A stretch of 64,000 bases of DNA from Chloracidobacterium sp. GTDB lineage: Bacteria; Acidobacteriota; Blastocatellia; Pyrinomonadales; Pyrinomonadaceae. Both the position numbers and the translations under genes were made by a program. The stretch is from NCBI GenBank assembly GCA_016716305.1, contig JADJWP010000002.1, positions 1,238,501-1,302,500 of the forward strand, written 5' to 3'. Positions 45,354 through 54,310 of this stretch are shown here, one piece after another (within the stretch, counting starts at the first letter, position 1; each line of letters starts with the position of its first letter). Under the pieces are notes generated by a model. The model was given only the letters and a program-made list of their open reading frames with translations. It was not told the origin of the DNA and did not search any database.

Positions 45354-46219
45354 TCAGCTACGATCGGCCCATAAAGATCCGGCCGGCGATCGCGGAAGAA
45401 TTGCCATGTGTTGCGGACCTCGCGGATCTTTTCCATGTCGAGTTCTGCAACGATAAGCTCGTCCTGATCTCGGCTGCCTTCCGCAATGATCTGGCCACGC
45501 GGATCGCAGAAATAACTTTGTCCGTAAAATTCACCGATGTTCCACGGAGCCTCGGTGCCGACCCGATTGATCGCGCCGACGAAGTATCCGTTCGCGACGG
45601 CGTGCGCCGGCTGCTCGAGTTTCCACAGATATTCGCTAAGCCCAGCGACCGTCGCTGACGGATTGAAGATGATCTCCGCACCGTTCAGCCCAAGACAACG
45701 GGCGCCTTCCGGAAAATGCCTGTCATAGCAGATGTAAACGCCGATGCGTGCGAATGCCGTATCGAAACACGGATAGCCAAGATTCCCCGGGCGGAAATAG
45801 AACTTTTCCCAGAAACCGGGAGCCACGTGCGGGATGTGGGTCTTGCGGTATTTGCCCAGGTACTTCCCGTCCGCGTCGATCACCGCCGCGGTGTTGTAAT
45901 AGATCCCTGAGATCTCTTCCTCATAGATCGGAACGATCAGCACCATACCAAATTGCTTTGCGACGTCCTGCATAAGCTTGACGGTCGGGCCATCGGGGAC
46001 TTTCTCGACCGCATCGTACCAGCGAGTTTGCTGCTCGGCACAGAAATACGGTGTCGTGAAGATCTCTTGAAAGCAGAGCATTTGCACGCCCTGGTTTGCG
46101 GCCGATTCGATAAACTTCATTTGATTATCGATATTCGCCTTTTTGATCTCGTCGATCGACGCATCGACCGGTGCAACGTTATGTGCCTGTATAAGGCCTG
46201 CTTTGATCGTTCTTGACAT
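45350..46219 (-). CDS. Nitrilase-superfamily N-carbamoyl-beta-alanine amidohydrolase (beta-ureidopropionase)
   Basis: A 289-residue protein. The catalytic triad is visible: E52 (C-F-Q-E-I-F), K126 (K-Y-R-K-T-H-I-P) and C164 (Y-I-C-Y-D-R-H-F-P-E). The H-I-P-H-V and R-H-F-P-E-G-A-R context matches beta-ureidopropionases/N-carbamoylputrescine amidases, which hydrolyse N-carbamoyl amino acids to amine, CO2 and ammonia. With PreA and PreT nearby, N-carbamoyl-beta-alanine is the best guess and would make this step three of reductive uracil degradation. It overlaps the Rid-family start by four bases. Confidence 0.9.
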   Translation of the reverse strand: MSRTIKAGLIQAHNVAPVDASIDEIKKANIDNQMKFIESAANQGVQMLCFQEIFTTPYFCAEQQTRWYDAVEKVPDGPTVKLMQDVAKQFGMVLIVPIYEEEISGIYYNTAAVIDADGKYLGKYRKTHIPHVAPGFWEKFYFRPGNLGYPCFDTAFARIGVYICYDRHFPEGARCLGLNGAEIIFNPSATVAGLSEYLWKLEQPAHAVANGYFVGAINRVGTEAPWNIGEFYGQSYFCDPRGQIIAEGSRDQDELIVAELDMEKIREVRNTWQFFRDRRPDLYGPIVAD

Positions 46220-46225
46220 AGTTAT

Positions 46226-46696
46226 CTATCCCCGTGCGTCTTCCTGGCTTTGCTCACACGGCAGGCCGCGAACAAAGGCATGAACCTCATCGAAATTGGA
46301 TATCTTGTTCGGTATCAGCCACGCTGCACTGCCGTCTTTGAAGCGGAGTTCCGTACGCCAAAGCCCCTTTTTTGTTGCAGATCGCATCGCCATTGTATCG
46401 ACAACGCTTCGGAGTTCGGAGTAGGGGATCTCACCCCCACCTGCCAGGCCGATCCCGCTTTCCGAAAAATACTTGACGCCCTTTGATGTCGCACGCGTCA
46501 TAAGAAAAAATATAACGACAAAAGTCAATATCAGCGCGGCACCAAGCCCAAGCGGGACAACCTTTCCACCCTGAATGCCGTTGAAAATAAAAACGATGCC
46601 TATTGGCACGAAGAAAACACCAAGCAAGATCATCAGGATCTTTGTAAGCTTGCTTTCTCTCACGTCGAGTCTTTGCGCGTTTAGCGGTACTGACAT
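46226..46696 (-). CDS. Two-span membrane protein with PH-like tail (hypothetical)
   Basis: A 156-residue protein. Two membrane spans (about 20-40 and 48-68) are followed by a cytoplasmic beta-rich domain of about 85 residues (G-V-K-Y-F-S-E-S-G-I, E-I-P-Y-S-E-L-R-S-V-V, W-R-T-E-L-R-F-K-D-G). This layout is common in bacterial PH-domain membrane proteins of unknown role. It starts 68 bases after the NCS1 permease stop and ends six bases before the amidohydrolase start, so it probably belongs to the same transcript. Confidence 0.75.
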   Translation of the reverse strand: MSVPLNAQRLDVRESKLTKILMILLGVFFVPIGIVFIFNGIQGGKVVPLGLGAALILTFVVIFFLMTRATSKGVKYFSESGIGLAGGGEIPYSELRSVVDTMAMRSATKKGLWRTELRFKDGSAAWLIPNKISNFDEVHAFVRGLPCEQSQEDARG

Positions 46697-46764
46697 ATTG
46701 AATTACCTCCGGGAACAGAAATCGTTTCGATGGATAGAGCGTTCACCGTTCAGGCCAATTGCCG

Positions 46765-48276
46765 TCAAGAAGACCGTAGAGTGCGAAAACTCATTAGCAG
46801 ATGATACAACACAAAAGCGATTCCGAACGTAACGAACCAGGCATAAGTGTAAAGCGTGTCAAAGAAATTGGGATCGGCAACCTGACCACCCGGTGTCGTT
46901 GCTGCTCGTAAAAATCCCGGAACGACAGGAGCGATAGCGACAACCAGGGCAACTATCGCACGCCAATTAAAGCCGCTGCCGTAGGAATATATGCCATCCG
47001 TTTTAAAGAGTTCGGCAAGTTCCAGATGCTTCTTCCGGATTAGAAAATAATCGCAGATCAAAATGCCGCCGATCGCGCCCATTAAGCCGGAATATCCGAT
47101 CAGCCACGTAAAAATGTATGCCCCCATCGAAGACATCAATTGCCACGGCATCATCACGATCCCTATCACGGCGGTGATCAAACCGCCCGCGACGTACGAG
47201 ATCCGTTTCGGATTGAGATTCGAGAAATCATTCGATGGCGACACGACGTTCGCGGCCATGTTTGTTGAAAGCTGCGCGGCAAAAATGACGATCATCGCAA
47301 AAAGTATCACGGGTACGCTGTCGAATTTTTGAATAAGCTTGACCGGATCAGGGATCGCCTCGCCGTAAATGATCACCGTCGCGCTCGTCACAGCAACGCC
47401 GATGAATGCAAACGCAGTCATCGTCGTCGGCAATCCCAATGCCTGTCCCATCATCTGAGAACGCTGGCTCTTGGCATATCTCGTAAAATCAGGAATATTC
47501 AAACTCAGTGTCGCCCAATATCCGACCGATGCTGTCAGCGCACCCGGAAAGATCGTCCAGAAATCAGCCTGCTGCTTTTGCAGAACCGAAACACCTGTAA
47601 GCACATTCCCCAATCCACCGGCGGCATTCGTTGCCCAAACCAGCAAGACAAGGCCGCCGAACAGCAAAAGCGGTGCGGTCCACGATTCAAGATATTTGAT
47701 CCCTTCGATCCCTTTTAGAATGATCACAACCTGAATGATCCAGAAGAGGAAGAATGACATCCATGTGTGCAATGGATGCCCGCCGATCATCGAGTCGATC
47801 CCGGCCCAGCCGTTCCAGAGTGCCGTAAACAAAGCATCGATCGCGGTTCCGCCGATCCACGTTTGAATTCCGAACCAGCCGCATGCAACGATCGCCCGAA
47901 GGATGGCCGGAATGTTCGCGCCTTTGGTTCCGAACGAAGCGCGAGCCAGAACCGGAAATGACACGCCGTACTTCGTTCCCGCATGAGCATTCAAGACCAT
48001 CGGGATCAGTACGATGCAGTTCCCGAGCAGGATGGTCATCATGGCCTGCCACCACGTCATCCCGGCCTCGATGAACCCGCCAGCCAGCGTGTAGGTCGTA
48101 ATGACAACGCTCATCCCGATCCACAAGGCCGCAATGTTCCATGTCGTCCACGTTCGTGTCGCCTGCGATGTCGGTGCGAGATCGCGGTTCCAAAGCGGCG
48201 ATGATTCGATCTCGAAAGAGGTCGCGTCGTCAAGATCGAAGCTGCCATCCGGTCGGGTTTTATTAGTTGCCGTCAT
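46765..48276 (-). CDS. NCS1-family nucleobase:cation symporter
   Basis: A 503-residue protein with about twelve membrane spans. The N-terminal S-S-P-L-W-N-R-D-L-A-P-T and W-x-x-W-N-I-A-A-L-W-I-G-M-S signatures, the G-W-F-G-I-Q-T-W-I-G-G substrate-site helix and the N-I-P-D-F-T-R-Y motif are characteristic of NCS1 carriers (uracil, allantoin, hydantoin). It is the first gene of the minus-strand unit that continues with the PH-like protein, amidohydrolase, Rid protein and preT, so import of uracil/thymine or dihydropyrimidines is likely. Confidence 0.93.
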   Translation of the reverse strand: MTATNKTRPDGSFDLDDATSFEIESSPLWNRDLAPTSQATRTWTTWNIAALWIGMSVVITTYTLAGGFIEAGMTWWQAMMTILLGNCIVLIPMVLNAHAGTKYGVSFPVLARASFGTKGANIPAILRAIVACGWFGIQTWIGGTAIDALFTALWNGWAGIDSMIGGHPLHTWMSFFLFWIIQVVIILKGIEGIKYLESWTAPLLLFGGLVLLVWATNAAGGLGNVLTGVSVLQKQQADFWTIFPGALTASVGYWATLSLNIPDFTRYAKSQRSQMMGQALGLPTTMTAFAFIGVAVTSATVIIYGEAIPDPVKLIQKFDSVPVILFAMIVIFAAQLSTNMAANVVSPSNDFSNLNPKRISYVAGGLITAVIGIVMMPWQLMSSMGAYIFTWLIGYSGLMGAIGGILICDYFLIRKKHLELAELFKTDGIYSYGSGFNWRAIVALVVAIAPVVPGFLRAATTPGGQVADPNFFDTLYTYAWFVTFGIAFVLYHLLMSFRTLRSS

Positions 48277-48328
48277 ATATGATCTGCTCGTCCCGCCTGT
48301 AGTACCACGGCGGCAATAACAATATTTA

Positions 48329-48355
48329 TTGACAACACTTGCGGGGAGTTATACA
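48329..48355 (+). promoter_or_regulatory. Candidate promoter for the REPNT small protein
   Basis: TTGACA at 48329-48334 and TATACA at 48350-48355 with a short 15-base spacer; alternatively TACAGT two bases later with 17. It leaves about 125 bases to the ATG at 48487. Confidence 0.35.
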
Positions 48356-48486
48356 GTTATTCCACGTACCACTCGAACTTGGCCGCAGCCGAAGGCTCAC
48401 GCTTGTTTTTTACGAAAGCTCCCTAAATTGCGACATTTTTCGAACTCGTGGTCTGCTCGAAACCGATCAAAGAAACGGAGAAATAC

Positions 48487-48633
48487 ATGGCCGATCCAAG
48501 AGAACCAAACACAATAGACGAACCTGATGTCGAGGCTTACCGCGAGCCGAATACGAAAGAGGCTCCGGAAAGCAGTAATTTGCGTGAACCAAATACCGGC
48601 ATATCTTTAGAACCGAACCCGGACGACGAGTAA
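48487..48633 (+). CDS. 48-residue REPNT-repeat protein (hypothetical)
   Basis: Starts M-A-D-P-R-E-P-N-T and contains four near-regular copies of a (R/L)-E-P-N-(T/P) motif (R-E-P-N-T three times, L-E-P-N-P once) spaced 13-15 residues apart in an acidic background. GGAG lies six bases before the ATG; the longer open frame from 48448 lacks this. It has no hydrophobic segment. It converges with the zinc-ribbon array, ending 21 bases before that array's last stop. I recognise no family; the regular motif suggests a peptide-binding or multivalent ligand role, which is speculation. Confidence 0.6.
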   Translation: MADPREPNTIDEPDVEAYREPNTKEAPESSNLREPNTGISLEPNPDDE

Positions 48634-48654
48634 ACGCTTCGAGGTTCTGGAGGT

Positions 48655-50250
48655 TCACAAACCGACTGCTGCCAAAAATTCGGGCCAGCGCGCGTCACCC
48701 TGCAACGACCGCAGCCTCGGATCTACCTTGGCATGCGTAACTCCCGGATCTCGCTGATCGATCGCACGGTCGAGCCAGGTGAACGCGACATCGGCCTCGC
48801 CGCGCATTGCGTGAATTTCGGCGATCTGAAATTCATTGCCCGCCGTTTCCTCATTCTTGATACGTTCCAATTCACGGTCAGACGCCTCGACATCGCCCTG
48901 GCGGTGGTAAATGATGGCGAGTGCCCATGATCGCCAGAAGCCGTCTGGTTCTGACTTTGCTTTCTCAGACGCTTCGTCGAAACGCCCTTGGTCCAAGTAT
49001 ACAAGAGCTAAAAGGGCGTTAGTAGCTGACCGTCTCGGAGCGATCTCCAACGCACGTAGAAACGCGGTCTCTGCCTCGTCAAATGATCCGGCCGCGTGAC
49101 AAAGCAGGCCGAGGTTGTGCCAAACGGCGGTGCTCAACGGATCCTGGGCAAGAACCCGTCGGCTCAACTCCATCGCCTCATCAAATTTTGCCATTTTATA
49201 CGCCAGGATACTGGCTCCGTCAAGAGCCGACGCACTTCCCGGAGCGAACTCAAGTGCACGAGCGTACGATATTGCGGCTGCATTCAGGTCCCAATCGTAA
49301 GATGCCTGAATACGGCCCATTTGTGCGTGGCCTTCGGCGAGATCGGGTTCTAAGGCCAGCGCCCGCTCGACCGCTTCTCTCGATCGGGCAAACCCTTCGT
49401 CGACGGGCGCCCACGAGGCTCCGGCCTCGATCGAGAATGCACGGGCAAGCTCGGCCCAACCAAGTGCAAATTCAGGGTCGATCGCGATCGCCTGCTGAAA
49501 ACACTCTATCGCTTTTGCGGTATCCTCACGGGTCGTTCGGTCGAGGCGATAGCGGCCAAGCAGCAACAGCCGCTGCGCCTCAGGGTCATCCGCGCGGCCT
49601 TTGAACGCTTCGGCAACTTCTGAAACTACAAGGTCACTCGGATTCGGATCGGGCTCTATTCCCGTAAGCAATCCGCGAAGCTCCTCAACGACGGACTGAG
49701 CGATATCGTCCTGCACCGCAAAAATATCATTCAAGGTACGATCGTACGCCTCGGACCAAAGCTGAAAGCCATCCTCGACCTTTATGAGCTGAACTGAGAT
49801 CCTTACGCGTTCGCCTGCGGCCCGGACACTGCCTTCAAGAACTGTCGCGACATTGAGTATCCGGCCAACCTCGGCGATGGTCATCTGCTTGTCCTTGAAG
49901 GAAAAAGCAGACGTCCTGGCTGCAACCCTCAAGCCGCTGATCTTGGCGAGCACGTTGAGAAGCTCCTCGGCCAATCCGTCCGAAAAGTAATCGCCGTCTT
50001 CGCCGCGGCTGAGGTTTCGAAAGGGCAAAACGGCGATCGAATTCAATTTTTGCTCAATTACCAGGGGCTCGATGGCGTATCTGAGCGTCGGTAGATCGGC
50101 AATATTCGCAGGATGAAACCGTACGGTTGCCGGTTCGAGAGCGATCGCGCCAAAACTCGCCGGCCCTTCGAGCAGCGCATTGCCGTCATCGAGGCAATAC
50201 AGCAGCGTATCGTCGTAATAATCTCGCCTACATTCAGGGCATCGTTTCAT
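48655..50250 (-). CDS. Zinc-ribbon FlgO/TPR protein, soluble variant
   Basis: A 531-residue protein. The ribbon C4-x2-C7-x11-C19-L-D-D-G opens it. Unlike its relatives it has no membrane span and no T-A-I-L linker: residues 25-70 are neutral, and the FlgO-like domain starts at S-I-A-V-L-P-F-R-N-L-S near 73. It continues with Y-F-S-D-G-L-A-E-E-L and a L-E-G-S-V-R-A-A-G-E motif. TPR repeats fill about 225-520 (W-A-E-L-A-R, A-x-x-x-Y-x-R-A-L-E). The full module is therefore probably cytoplasmic. It is the last gene of the array and ends L-A-A-V-G-L, without the L-P-E end of the others. It may work with the membrane-bound members. Confidence 0.85.
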   Translation of the reverse strand: MKRCPECRRDYYDDTLLYCLDDGNALLEGPASFGAIALEPATVRFHPANIADLPTLRYAIEPLVIEQKLNSIAVLPFRNLSRGEDGDYFSDGLAEELLNVLAKISGLRVAARTSAFSFKDKQMTIAEVGRILNVATVLEGSVRAAGERVRISVQLIKVEDGFQLWSEAYDRTLNDIFAVQDDIAQSVVEELRGLLTGIEPDPNPSDLVVSEVAEAFKGRADDPEAQRLLLLGRYRLDRTTREDTAKAIECFQQAIAIDPEFALGWAELARAFSIEAGASWAPVDEGFARSREAVERALALEPDLAEGHAQMGRIQASYDWDLNAAAISYARALEFAPGSASALDGASILAYKMAKFDEAMELSRRVLAQDPLSTAVWHNLGLLCHAAGSFDEAETAFLRALEIAPRRSATNALLALVYLDQGRFDEASEKAKSEPDGFWRSWALAIIYHRQGDVEASDRELERIKNEETAGNEFQIAEIHAMRGEADVAFTWLDRAIDQRDPGVTHAKVDPRLRSLQGDARWPEFLAAVGL

Positions 50251-50256
50251 AGCTGT

Positions 50257-52257
50257 TCATTTACCTAGGCCGACGGACCAGTTTAGGATGACATGGATGG
50301 GCGGCAGCGAGCCGTCGGTGCCGCGGCTGATGAACATCAGGCGTTGACCGTCTTTCGAGACTATGTAATCGTCGCCGCGTGGAGCCCTCGCGAGAATGAC
50401 GTCGAACAAGACCTGCGGCACACCCGCCTCGAATGTACCTCCGGCCTTTACTGACACTGACATCACCTTGCCGTCTGGCTGTACATAGACCAGCTCGTTG
50501 CCCTTTTGACTCCAACGCGGGCTAAAGCCGCCATTAGTTGAAACCAACCATTTGTCCGCCGACGCCGGGAATGGTTGGACATAGATCTCGTCCTTACCGG
50601 ATTCTCCGGATGTATAAACGATGTACTTGCCGTCTGGCGAAAAGAAAGGATCGCGGTCCTCCATTGGAGACTTAAAGAAAACGTACGGCTTTCGCTCGCC
50701 ATCGAGCGGCAAAACGCAGATATCCCGCTTATCCACGTTATCCAGCAAATTGTAAAGAACAGCGCGACCGTCGGGCGACCAGCTCGATGGAAATACGCGG
50801 ACGGGCGACTCGAGCAGCACCTCGAGCTCACCCACACCGCTTGCAAGCTTCTTGACCAGGCGGAATTTACCATCGCTAAAATCATTCCAAACAACAAACT
50901 TGCTGTCCGGCGACCAGATAGCCTGCGGAGTCTCGCCCGGCGACGTCCCGAGCCGCGAGGTGGTACCACGAAGCGTGTCAAATATAACGAGTTCGTTCAA
51001 TGTTGACCCGATTGGCCGACGAGCGATAGCAATGAACCTCTCGTCAGGCGAGAGCTCAATGTTGATTATCGGCCCCGGCTGTCCGATCGGTTCTAAGGCT
51101 TTGCCTGCTCTGTCATACCAAATCACCTGTCGAGCATCCTCGTTTTCGGTGCTGGGGTCGAAAACTAGATTTCCATTCCCAGAGACCGAAAAAAATGCCC
51201 GATTGTTGAAATTTATCCGAATCCGATCGGCTACGCGGAATGGTTCGCCGATAAGCTGCTGAGAAGTAGGATCGAACCCCTGAGCCAGCAGTGAACCGCC
51301 ACGGGCAAAAAGGATGTAGCCCGAATTTCCGTCCGGCGACGGCGAATAGATCGCGTTTGAGTCAGCCTCGAATAAAAATTTCCGCTCCGGTTTGTCAATC
51401 GAGCCTACGTATACTTCGGATCTTGCCTGATCAGCGCTCGTGTTAAGGAATATAAAGCTCCTCCCGTCGGGCAGGAAACGCGGCCACCTGTCCACGCCAT
51501 CGTTTCGCTGTTCGTAACCCGGGACAGGTTTCGGTTTGCCGCCGGACGACGCGATCTGGTAGAGACCGCTACCGCCTTGAAAATAAACTATCGTCCCATC
51601 GCGATTCCAAGTGCCGTCAAATCCGCGAACGTCCGATGGCAGATCGGCAAGTTCCCGAACCGTCCCGTCCACAAGGTCGATACGCTTTAGCTTGCCCGAA
51701 GCCTGAAATCCAAGCGACCGGCTGTCAGGTGACCAGAACGCAAAACCTTGAGCCCCCTCGGTCCCGGGCACAAGACGCCCCTCTATAGAATCGGTCGGAC
51801 GCAGCCAAATGATATTCGCTGCATCTACCGTAACCAGCATCGCAATTTGTCGCCCATCAGGAGAGATGGAGATCTGGCCGTTCCCGGAAAATCGTCCGGG
51901 GGGCTGTATCGTGAACGCGGCCCTCATGGATTCTGCGGAGCCAGAAGGCCGATCTGATCGAAAAGAACCTACGGCCAGCACGACGACAGCCAGCAGTAAC
52001 AGCCCCGCCAACAGCCACGGCAGCCGCTCCCACGACAAGAACCCTGGTAGCTGTATCGTGACCGGACCGCTATGAGCCACCGTCCGGTCGCCCTTAAGCA
52101 GGGCAGTAACGTCTTCATCCACGACACGGTCAGCAGACAATATCGCCGTCTTGGGCTCATCCGAAACGCTGCCCTGCACGAGCGGCGTACCGTCATCGAG
52201 ACAATACAACAGAGTTTCGTCCAGGTAATCCTTTCTACATTCAGGGCATCGTTTCAT
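50257..52257 (-). CDS. Zinc-ribbon membrane protein with TolB/PD40 propeller
   Basis: A 666-residue protein. The ribbon has C4, C7 and C19 with D-D-G. A short linker holds E-P-K-T-A-I-L and V-T-A-L-L. One membrane span is at about 77-96 (P-W-L-L-A-G-L-L-L-L-A-V-V-V-L-A-V-G). Outside it lies a beta-propeller of TolB/PD40 blades with repeated S-P-D-G and W-S-P-D-S/G motifs (for example F-S-P-D-G-K-Y-I-V-Y near 555). Such propellers are usually the sensor part of membrane Ser/Thr kinases or winged-helix regulators in this phylum; no kinase or DNA-binding domain is present here. It starts six bases after the stop of 52264-54006. Confidence 0.85.
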   Translation of the reverse strand: MKRCPECRKDYLDETLLYCLDDGTPLVQGSVSDEPKTAILSADRVVDEDVTALLKGDRTVAHSGPVTIQLPGFLSWERLPWLLAGLLLLAVVVLAVGSFRSDRPSGSAESMRAAFTIQPPGRFSGNGQISISPDGRQIAMLVTVDAANIIWLRPTDSIEGRLVPGTEGAQGFAFWSPDSRSLGFQASGKLKRIDLVDGTVRELADLPSDVRGFDGTWNRDGTIVYFQGGSGLYQIASSGGKPKPVPGYEQRNDGVDRWPRFLPDGRSFIFLNTSADQARSEVYVGSIDKPERKFLFEADSNAIYSPSPDGNSGYILFARGGSLLAQGFDPTSQQLIGEPFRVADRIRINFNNRAFFSVSGNGNLVFDPSTENEDARQVIWYDRAGKALEPIGQPGPIINIELSPDERFIAIARRPIGSTLNELVIFDTLRGTTSRLGTSPGETPQAIWSPDSKFVVWNDFSDGKFRLVKKLASGVGELEVLLESPVRVFPSSWSPDGRAVLYNLLDNVDKRDICVLPLDGERKPYVFFKSPMEDRDPFFSPDGKYIVYTSGESGKDEIYVQPFPASADKWLVSTNGGFSPRWSQKGNELVYVQPDGKVMSVSVKAGGTFEAGVPQVLFDVILARAPRGDDYIVSKDGQRLMFISRGTDGSLPPIHVILNWSVGLGK

Positions 52258-52263
52258 AAGATT

Positions 52264-54006
52264 CTACTCCGGTAGATTTACGCGTTTGAGTATTGCCTTA
52301 AATCGCGGATCATCACGCAGGGGCCGCATATATATATCGACGCTGATGCGATGCATTTCCCAATCACGTGCCTCTAATGCCTTTTCCAACTCAGCGAACG
52401 CTTTGTCCTTCTCACCCAAAGCACCATAGATCGCAGCGATCCGGGCCGTCGGCACCCACTCCGTTTTTGCAAAATCCCGATACCGGGCGATCATTTCCTC
52501 CGCCTTGTCGCGGCGTCCGGCTTTGGCATAGGCAAATCCCGCATCACGAATGGCCATTTGGCTATTTGGCTCATCTTGGAGCCATTTCTCACATATAGCA
52601 ATCGCCTCATCGTACCTACGCATTTCGGTGAGGACCGTTGCAAGTATCCATCGCGAAAGCTGGTGGTTCGGTTCAAGGTCGTGAATCTTTCGCGCCACCT
52701 CAAGCGCTTCCTCATTTTGTCCTCGTATAAGGTACGCCCAGGCGACAGTAACCCCCATATTCACATCCAGGGGTTCTGCTTTGAGTCCTTGTTTGATCTC
52801 GCTGATGGCTTCGTCAGTTCTGCCGGTGGGGAGCAGATATATTTGACCGTAGCGAAAATGGGCGGAGAAATTATTCGGATCTAGTTCGAGTGCCCGTTTG
52901 AACGAGCGTTCGCCCTCAGCCCAGTTCCAGTCATAGATCACCTGTACATAAGCGAGAAAAGTGTGGGCCTCGGATAGCGTCGGATCAATTTCCAATGCTT
53001 TTTCGGCTGCGGCTTTTGCTTCAGGAAAGGCCTCCCTTGGAGAAAGGTAAGGATAGGCCGGCATAGTGCCATAGACTTCGGAGAGCCTCGCATATGCCAA
53101 TGCGAATTTTGGATCGAGCTTGACAGCCTGTTTGAAGTATTCGATGGCGCGGAGCATGTCTTCCTTTGTCCGCTTGGCAAAGCTGTGGCGTCCGCGCATG
53201 TAAAGCTGGTAGGCCTCATTACTGTCTGTATATTTTTTGGTTATGCCCGTTTCGTTGCCCGACAACTTCAGCTCGAGCTTTTGCGTGATGGTCGTAGCGA
53301 TCTCACGCTGCGTGGCCAGCAGATCGGCCATTTTACGGTCATACTGCTCGGCCCAGATCAGTTTTTTTGTGCGTGCGTCGATCAGCTCGACGCTGATCGT
53401 CAGATCGTCACCGCGCTGAGCGACGCGGCCGGACATTATCGCATCGACCTCAAGTTCCCTCGCGATCGTCGCCACGTCCGATTGAGAACCTTTATATCTA
53501 AGAACGGTGCTCGTAGGACTTACCTTCAGACCGGGAAGCTGAGAAAGACGATAGATGAGCGATTCCGCAAGACCGTCAGAAAGATAATCCGTGTCGGCAT
53601 TTCCGCTGCGGTTTTCGAACGGAAGAACAGCTATCGAATTTATTTGACCGCTGTCCGAAGCGGTAAAATATCGATATCCAAAGAATCCACCGAGGATGAT
53701 AACCGCCAGAGCGAGCGGGGCAAACAACAACCGTTTATCTAAACCGCGAGGCTTAGAGACGATATCACCCGTGCCGGTCGGCAAGACCGCGGTCTGGTCT
53801 GTCATTTGTATCTGCGCGCGGGTCGGAGCTTCGCCCGGAGATGCCGTCGAGTGCAAGATCGCGGTCTGAGGTTCGTTGGACGGGAACCCGGTCGCTACCG
53901 CTCCCGGTTCTGACCTTGCCGGGCCGTAGAGCAACTCTGCTCCGTCATCGAGACAGAACATCATCGTATTGTCGTACTCGCGGCCGCACTCAGGGCAACG
54001 TTTCAT
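52264..54006 (-). CDS. Zinc-ribbon membrane protein with FlgO-like and TPR domains
   Basis: A 580-residue protein. Ribbon with C4, C7 and C18; linker with E-P-Q-T-A-I-L-H-S-T, T-R-A-Q-I and D-Q-T-A-V-L-P. K-R-L-L-F then a membrane span (about 92-112) sets the C-terminus outside by the positive-inside rule. The FlgO-like domain (about 121-240) begins S-I-A-V-L-P-F-E-N-R-S and has Y-L-S-D-G-L-A-E-S-L. TPR repeats follow (about 268-560), with A-Y-A-R-L-S-E-V-Y and A-H-F-R-Y-G-Q-I-Y. It ends V-N-L-P-E. It is the first paralogue after the embedded toxin-antitoxin pair. Confidence 0.87.
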   Translation of the reverse strand: MKRCPECGREYDNTMMFCLDDGAELLYGPARSEPGAVATGFPSNEPQTAILHSTASPGEAPTRAQIQMTDQTAVLPTGTGDIVSKPRGLDKRLLFAPLALAVIILGGFFGYRYFTASDSGQINSIAVLPFENRSGNADTDYLSDGLAESLIYRLSQLPGLKVSPTSTVLRYKGSQSDVATIARELEVDAIMSGRVAQRGDDLTISVELIDARTKKLIWAEQYDRKMADLLATQREIATTITQKLELKLSGNETGITKKYTDSNEAYQLYMRGRHSFAKRTKEDMLRAIEYFKQAVKLDPKFALAYARLSEVYGTMPAYPYLSPREAFPEAKAAAEKALEIDPTLSEAHTFLAYVQVIYDWNWAEGERSFKRALELDPNNFSAHFRYGQIYLLPTGRTDEAISEIKQGLKAEPLDVNMGVTVAWAYLIRGQNEEALEVARKIHDLEPNHQLSRWILATVLTEMRRYDEAIAICEKWLQDEPNSQMAIRDAGFAYAKAGRRDKAEEMIARYRDFAKTEWVPTARIAAIYGALGEKDKAFAELEKALEARDWEMHRISVDIYMRPLRDDPRFKAILKRVNLPE

Positions 54007-54031
54007 AGATGTTTAGTGGAGCAATGCGGCT

Positions 54032-54310
54032 TCAATCCGAAATACGCCCCTCGGCATATTTGTGCAAAACGCTTGATATGAGCGTTTGGTACGGTATTCC
54101 TTCGGCGAGTGCTCGCTTTTGCAAGGCACGGAGATCACGCGAAGCGATGCGGATGTTTATCCGAGCATCCTTTTTGAACGTGCTTTCGGCTACTTTGCGA
54201 TGCCGCGCCAGCTCCTTTTTCTCGGACGGCACTGCTTTCGTTCGTCCGCTTTCGTAAGCGGCTAGTATTTCTTTCTCTTCGGGGTTCAATTTACTCATTG
54301 TCATCTCCAA
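54032..54310 (-). CDS. Ribbon-helix-helix antitoxin (CopG/BrnA-like)
   Basis: A 92-residue protein. The C-terminal half K-D-A-R-I-N-I-R-I-A-S-R-D-L-R-A-L-Q-K-R-A-L-A-E-G-I-P-Y-Q-T-L-I is a clear ribbon-helix-helix DNA-binding unit. The charged N-terminal 50 residues probably wrap the toxin. In-frame ATGs at codons 3 and 5 are alternative starts. It overlaps the upstream toxin gene by 20 bases, the same toxin-first order as brnTA at 40741-41380. It lies between the deleted paralogue and the 52264-54006 gene. Confidence 0.85.
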   Translation of the reverse strand: MEMTMSKLNPEEKEILAAYESGRTKAVPSEKKELARHRKVAESTFKKDARINIRIASRDLRALQKRALAEGIPYQTLISSVLHKYAEGRISD

